The notes beneath the pieces are model-generated. The model had not been told where the DNA came from. It ran no database searches and worked only from the letters and a program-made list of their open reading frames with translations. The position numbers and the translations under genes are program-made. Of a stretch of DNA of 64,000 nt, positions 61,777 through 64,000 are shown one piece after another. The DNA is from Ophiocordyceps camponoti-saundersi (nom. inval.) (Eukaryota; Ascomycota; Sordariomycetes; Hypocreales; Ophiocordycipitaceae), in NCBI GenBank assembly GCA_003339415.1, contig PDHQ01000002.1, positions 374,159 to 438,158 of the forward strand, in the 5' to 3' direction. How positions within the stretch are numbered: the first letter of the stretch is position 1; the number at the start of each line of letters is the position of its first letter.

Positions 61777-62515
61777 ACCTGATGTCGATGACGAGATGGC
61801 TAACAGTGAGTGTACAGGAGAACTGGGGGATCGTAAGGGGCGGACTTGATTTTTCTGCCGGACTTGAAAGTCCTTTGAACGACGAATGACGGACGACACA
61901 AGCGGAAGACGAGTGTGAGTTTTCGAGTGTGATAGGAGCTTCGTCGATTCCATCCGAGGCTGAAGGGACAGAAGCTTTAGGGGAGGGAGGGAGTGATCTC
62001 GACGGACCAAAATGGCTGTCACAGAGATGTTGGTTCTGTTCTTCTCTTTCGTTTCTTCTGTGTCCTTTTCAATCCTCATTTTGATTTCTTCTGCCTTGTT
62101 GCCGATTGTCAAAGCATGATGCGTGAGGGCTTGAGGTCGACTGTCAAGCATGGTGGGCGAGGGAGGGCTTGGGGTCGGCTGACAAGCATGATGAGGGGCT
62201 CGGGGTCGACTCGGCGGCAAAATCTGTTCTGATTACTAGGGTTTCCCTTGCGGGCTCATGAAAATAAAAAAGGATTTGCGTCTACGTGTAGGAAGGAGTG
62301 TAGGCAGCGGCTTATGGTCATGCTTGTAAGTGAGGGTATCACGAGAGTGCGAGAGTAAAAAGAGATTTCATTAGTCGTAAGGAGGGGGGGGTTGAGGGGA
62401 TAAAGACACGATTCCACGGGAAGAATTACAACCAGAGGCAATTCGTTACAATCTCTGTGATGACAATTGTCTTATGCCATGACACCTACTATTGATCCCC
62501 TTGGATGGGGGGATA
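61777..62515. other. Convergent 3' region
   Basis: 3' UTR space of the KH gene and the minus-strand gene. A plus-strand AATAAA-like AAAATAAAAAA lies at about 62260-62270. A partial direct repeat (GGTCGACTGTCAAGCATGG versus GGTCGGCTGACAAGCATGA) occurs at about 62132-62191. No gene. Confidence 0.5.
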
Positions 62516-63371
62516 TCAAAGTTGGGTCGACGTGGTAGACATCGTCATATTCACATGGCACTGAATCAGACAGGAAAGGAAGAAAAAACGGGAATCCTGT
62601 CAGTGCTGCCGCGCGCTCGGAAATACGAGGGGAAAGGAGCCTTTGACTTACGACTTCAACCGCCTTGCGGCCCTCTCGAACAATTTGAATATGGCGGTCG
62701 ATGGCTAGAGAGATCAAGAATGTAAGCAGCAACGGAAAAACCAGGAAGCGGAAAGCAGAGGGGCGAATCAGAAAGGGAAGCAAACCCTTGCCGTCACCCC
62801 TATGGGCCAGATGGGCCTCCTTAGAGTCCCAACCTATGAGCATGGCAGCAGCGGATCCGTCCTCAGAAGGCGCCTCCAGCTCGGACCCATGACGGGCAAC
62901 GACATCAAGCGGACCCCAAGCAGAGGCGTGAAAGCCCTTCATGGCCTCGCCCTCGAGGGCATCGACGAAGGGCTTCAAGCGAGCGGGTATGAAATCGCCT
63001 TCCGTCCCCAGGGCGAAGAAAACCTCGGTGCAGGGGGCGGAGAGGGCCTCGACGGGACGGCCTACCAGGCTGAGTCGACGGATGACGTCGGCCGCGGAGA
63101 TGGCGCGTAGGCCGGCTAGCCAGGCGGTTCGCTCTGCTGAGGCGACGAAGGCGTCTAGTTCGGAGGCTGAGGTCCAGCGCACGGCTAGCATCCAGTCTGT
63201 AGGACGCTCTTGGACGGCGCCGTGGTGTAGGCTGGTGACGCCGGGGACGCGGCTTATCTGGTCGCAGACGGAGGAGAGGAATGAGTGGGGAGGGGAGCTG
63301 GGGCTTGGTTGTAGGTCTGGCTTGAAGGTGATGGTGATGAGTTCGATGATGGATGGCGATGATGATGCCAT
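62516..63371 (-). CDS. Dimeric alpha/beta-barrel-like protein, 227 residues
   Basis: Proposed exons on the minus strand: 63371-62786, 62704-62652 and 62560-62516. Introns 62705-62785 (GTTTGC donor, weak; CTAG) and 62561-62651 (GTAAGT...TCAG). Without splicing, the frame runs on as a 299-residue protein with an unlikely hydrophobic/low-quality tail; spliced, it ends GKAIDRHIQIVREGRKAVEV-CHVNMTMSTTSTQL. The start MASSSPSIIELITITFKP and the repeated strand-helix pattern (VTSLHHGAVQERP... ; FHASAWGPLDV...) suggest two ferredoxin-like (Dabb/ABM-type) repeats, a fold seen in stress proteins and small oxygenases. No catalytic residues can be assigned. The splice model is moderately supported. Confidence 0.7.
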
Positions 63372-64000
63372 GGTTATTCACCTGTAGCCTGTGGGTAGGT
63401 GGTTGGCAGATTTGCTTCGTCGAAGCGGGAGCTCATCTAGGTATATAAAGCTGTCGTTCCCCATCCATCTCCATCTCCGCTCTAAAAATCACGTGATGGA
63501 TTTTATCCACGGTTAATCGGACAGAGTCGTCGGAGAGTCGTCGGAGACTTGATAGACAGACGACGGATGATGCAGCTCACGTGATGATTACGGAGTGCAT
63601 GAGTTACGTGGGTAGGTCACGTCCGTAGTGGTGGGCCGGCATTAGTGGCCTGCCACGGAAGGCGGCCTTCTTCTTCGTAGCTTCGACATACTCCTACCTA
63701 CGGCCAGATTGATCACGGCCCTGATGGCTTTTTTCTTCCTAAGACTAATCCTATCTGAGGTACTGATAGGATCCTTTCCCAGGTACTAATCAAGCGAGAA
63801 GCCAGGCTTCTCTCTAGGGTAGGTGCGATGTCAAACGCTGTTAGTATGAACATCGTCTAATTCAACCACCAGCCCAAGCATCGCACTCCCTCATCCATCC
63901 CAAGCATCTCCCGTGAACGACTCTTTCATTTCAAAAGGGTATTTCCAAGCTTCACATCGCATCTTCTACACCCTTCATCCATCCTCATAAAAAAAATGCC
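63372..64000. other. Upstream region of the alpha/beta-barrel gene and probable leader of a right-hand gene
   Basis: Holds two identical TCACGTGATG boxes, CCTA/TAGG stretches (63690-63790) and a pyrimidine-rich, CATCC-containing end. ATG at 63996-63998, after an A run, is a plausible start codon of a plus-strand gene continuing outside the window. Confidence 0.45.
63489..63586. promoter_or_regulatory. Two identical TCACGTGATG boxes
   Basis: The 10-mer occurs at 63489-63498 and 63577-63586, 88 bp apart, 118-215 bp upstream of the minus-strand alpha/beta-barrel gene. TCACGTGA is a palindromic bHLH (Cbf1/SREBP-like) site. Regulation inferred. Confidence 0.5.

Overview
The window is nuclear DNA from a filamentous ascomycete, most likely a sordariomycete and probably hypocrealean. 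The evidence is short GT-AG introns of about 50-110 nt, C-ending codon preference, Pezizomycotina-type proteins (a ~5,000-residue leashin/involucrin-repeat protein, a fungal vezatin, a Pkr1 homologue, a Sut1-type sucrose carrier) and gene-free stretches full of GTAT/ACAT, CCTA/TAGG, GA/CT, GAT/CAT and pure G/C tracts. Two 10-N gaps (9139-9148, 24466-24475) show a scaffolded assembly; both sit beside long poly-C. The species cannot be fixed from sequence alone. I found no rRNA, tRNA, CRISPR array or complete transposon.

Layout. 1-2.3 kb: the 3' end of a sucrose/alpha-glucoside transporter gene, convergent with PKR1. 2.3-11.2 kb: a simple-repeat desert. 11.2-12.4 kb: a spliced zinc-finger gene. 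12.4-16.2 kb: desert. 16.2-18.8 kb: APC2, the cullin subunit of the anaphase-promoting complex. 18.8-23.7 kb: desert with very long poly-G. 23.7-26.4 kb: a four-exon RING gene whose first intron holds poly-C and an N gap. 27.9-29.8 kb: a cytochrome P450 with one in-frame intron. 31.0-45.9 kb: one uninterrupted 4,997-codon gene for a leashin-like Woronin-body tether. 46.3-48.3 kb: an unknown 664-residue protein on the minus strand. 49.3-51.4 kb: a vezatin-family peroxisome/myosin-type membrane protein. 52.2-55.6 kb: PCNA, pyridoxal kinase and dUTPase. 56.2-57.4 kb: a solitary Gag-like ORF. 57.7-58.7 kb: a coiled-coil protein on the minus strand. 60.2-61.8 kb: a triple-KH RNA-binding protein. 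62.5-63.4 kb: an alpha/beta-barrel-like protein on the minus strand. The last bases may be the start of another gene.

Two functional neighbourhoods stand out. Leashin, which ties peroxisome-derived Woronin bodies to the cortex or septum, lies 3.4 kb from a vezatin-type protein whose family includes the yeast peroxisome-myosin receptor; the unknown 664-residue gene lies between them. Second, PCNA, pyridoxal kinase (source of the cofactor for thymidylate-related one-carbon metabolism) and dUTPase lie within 3.5 kb, each with ACGCGT (MluI cell-cycle box) upstream. Both are hypotheses from position and motifs. Exon joins were placed by hand from splice signals, phase and remembered family conservation; no alignment or transcript data were available.
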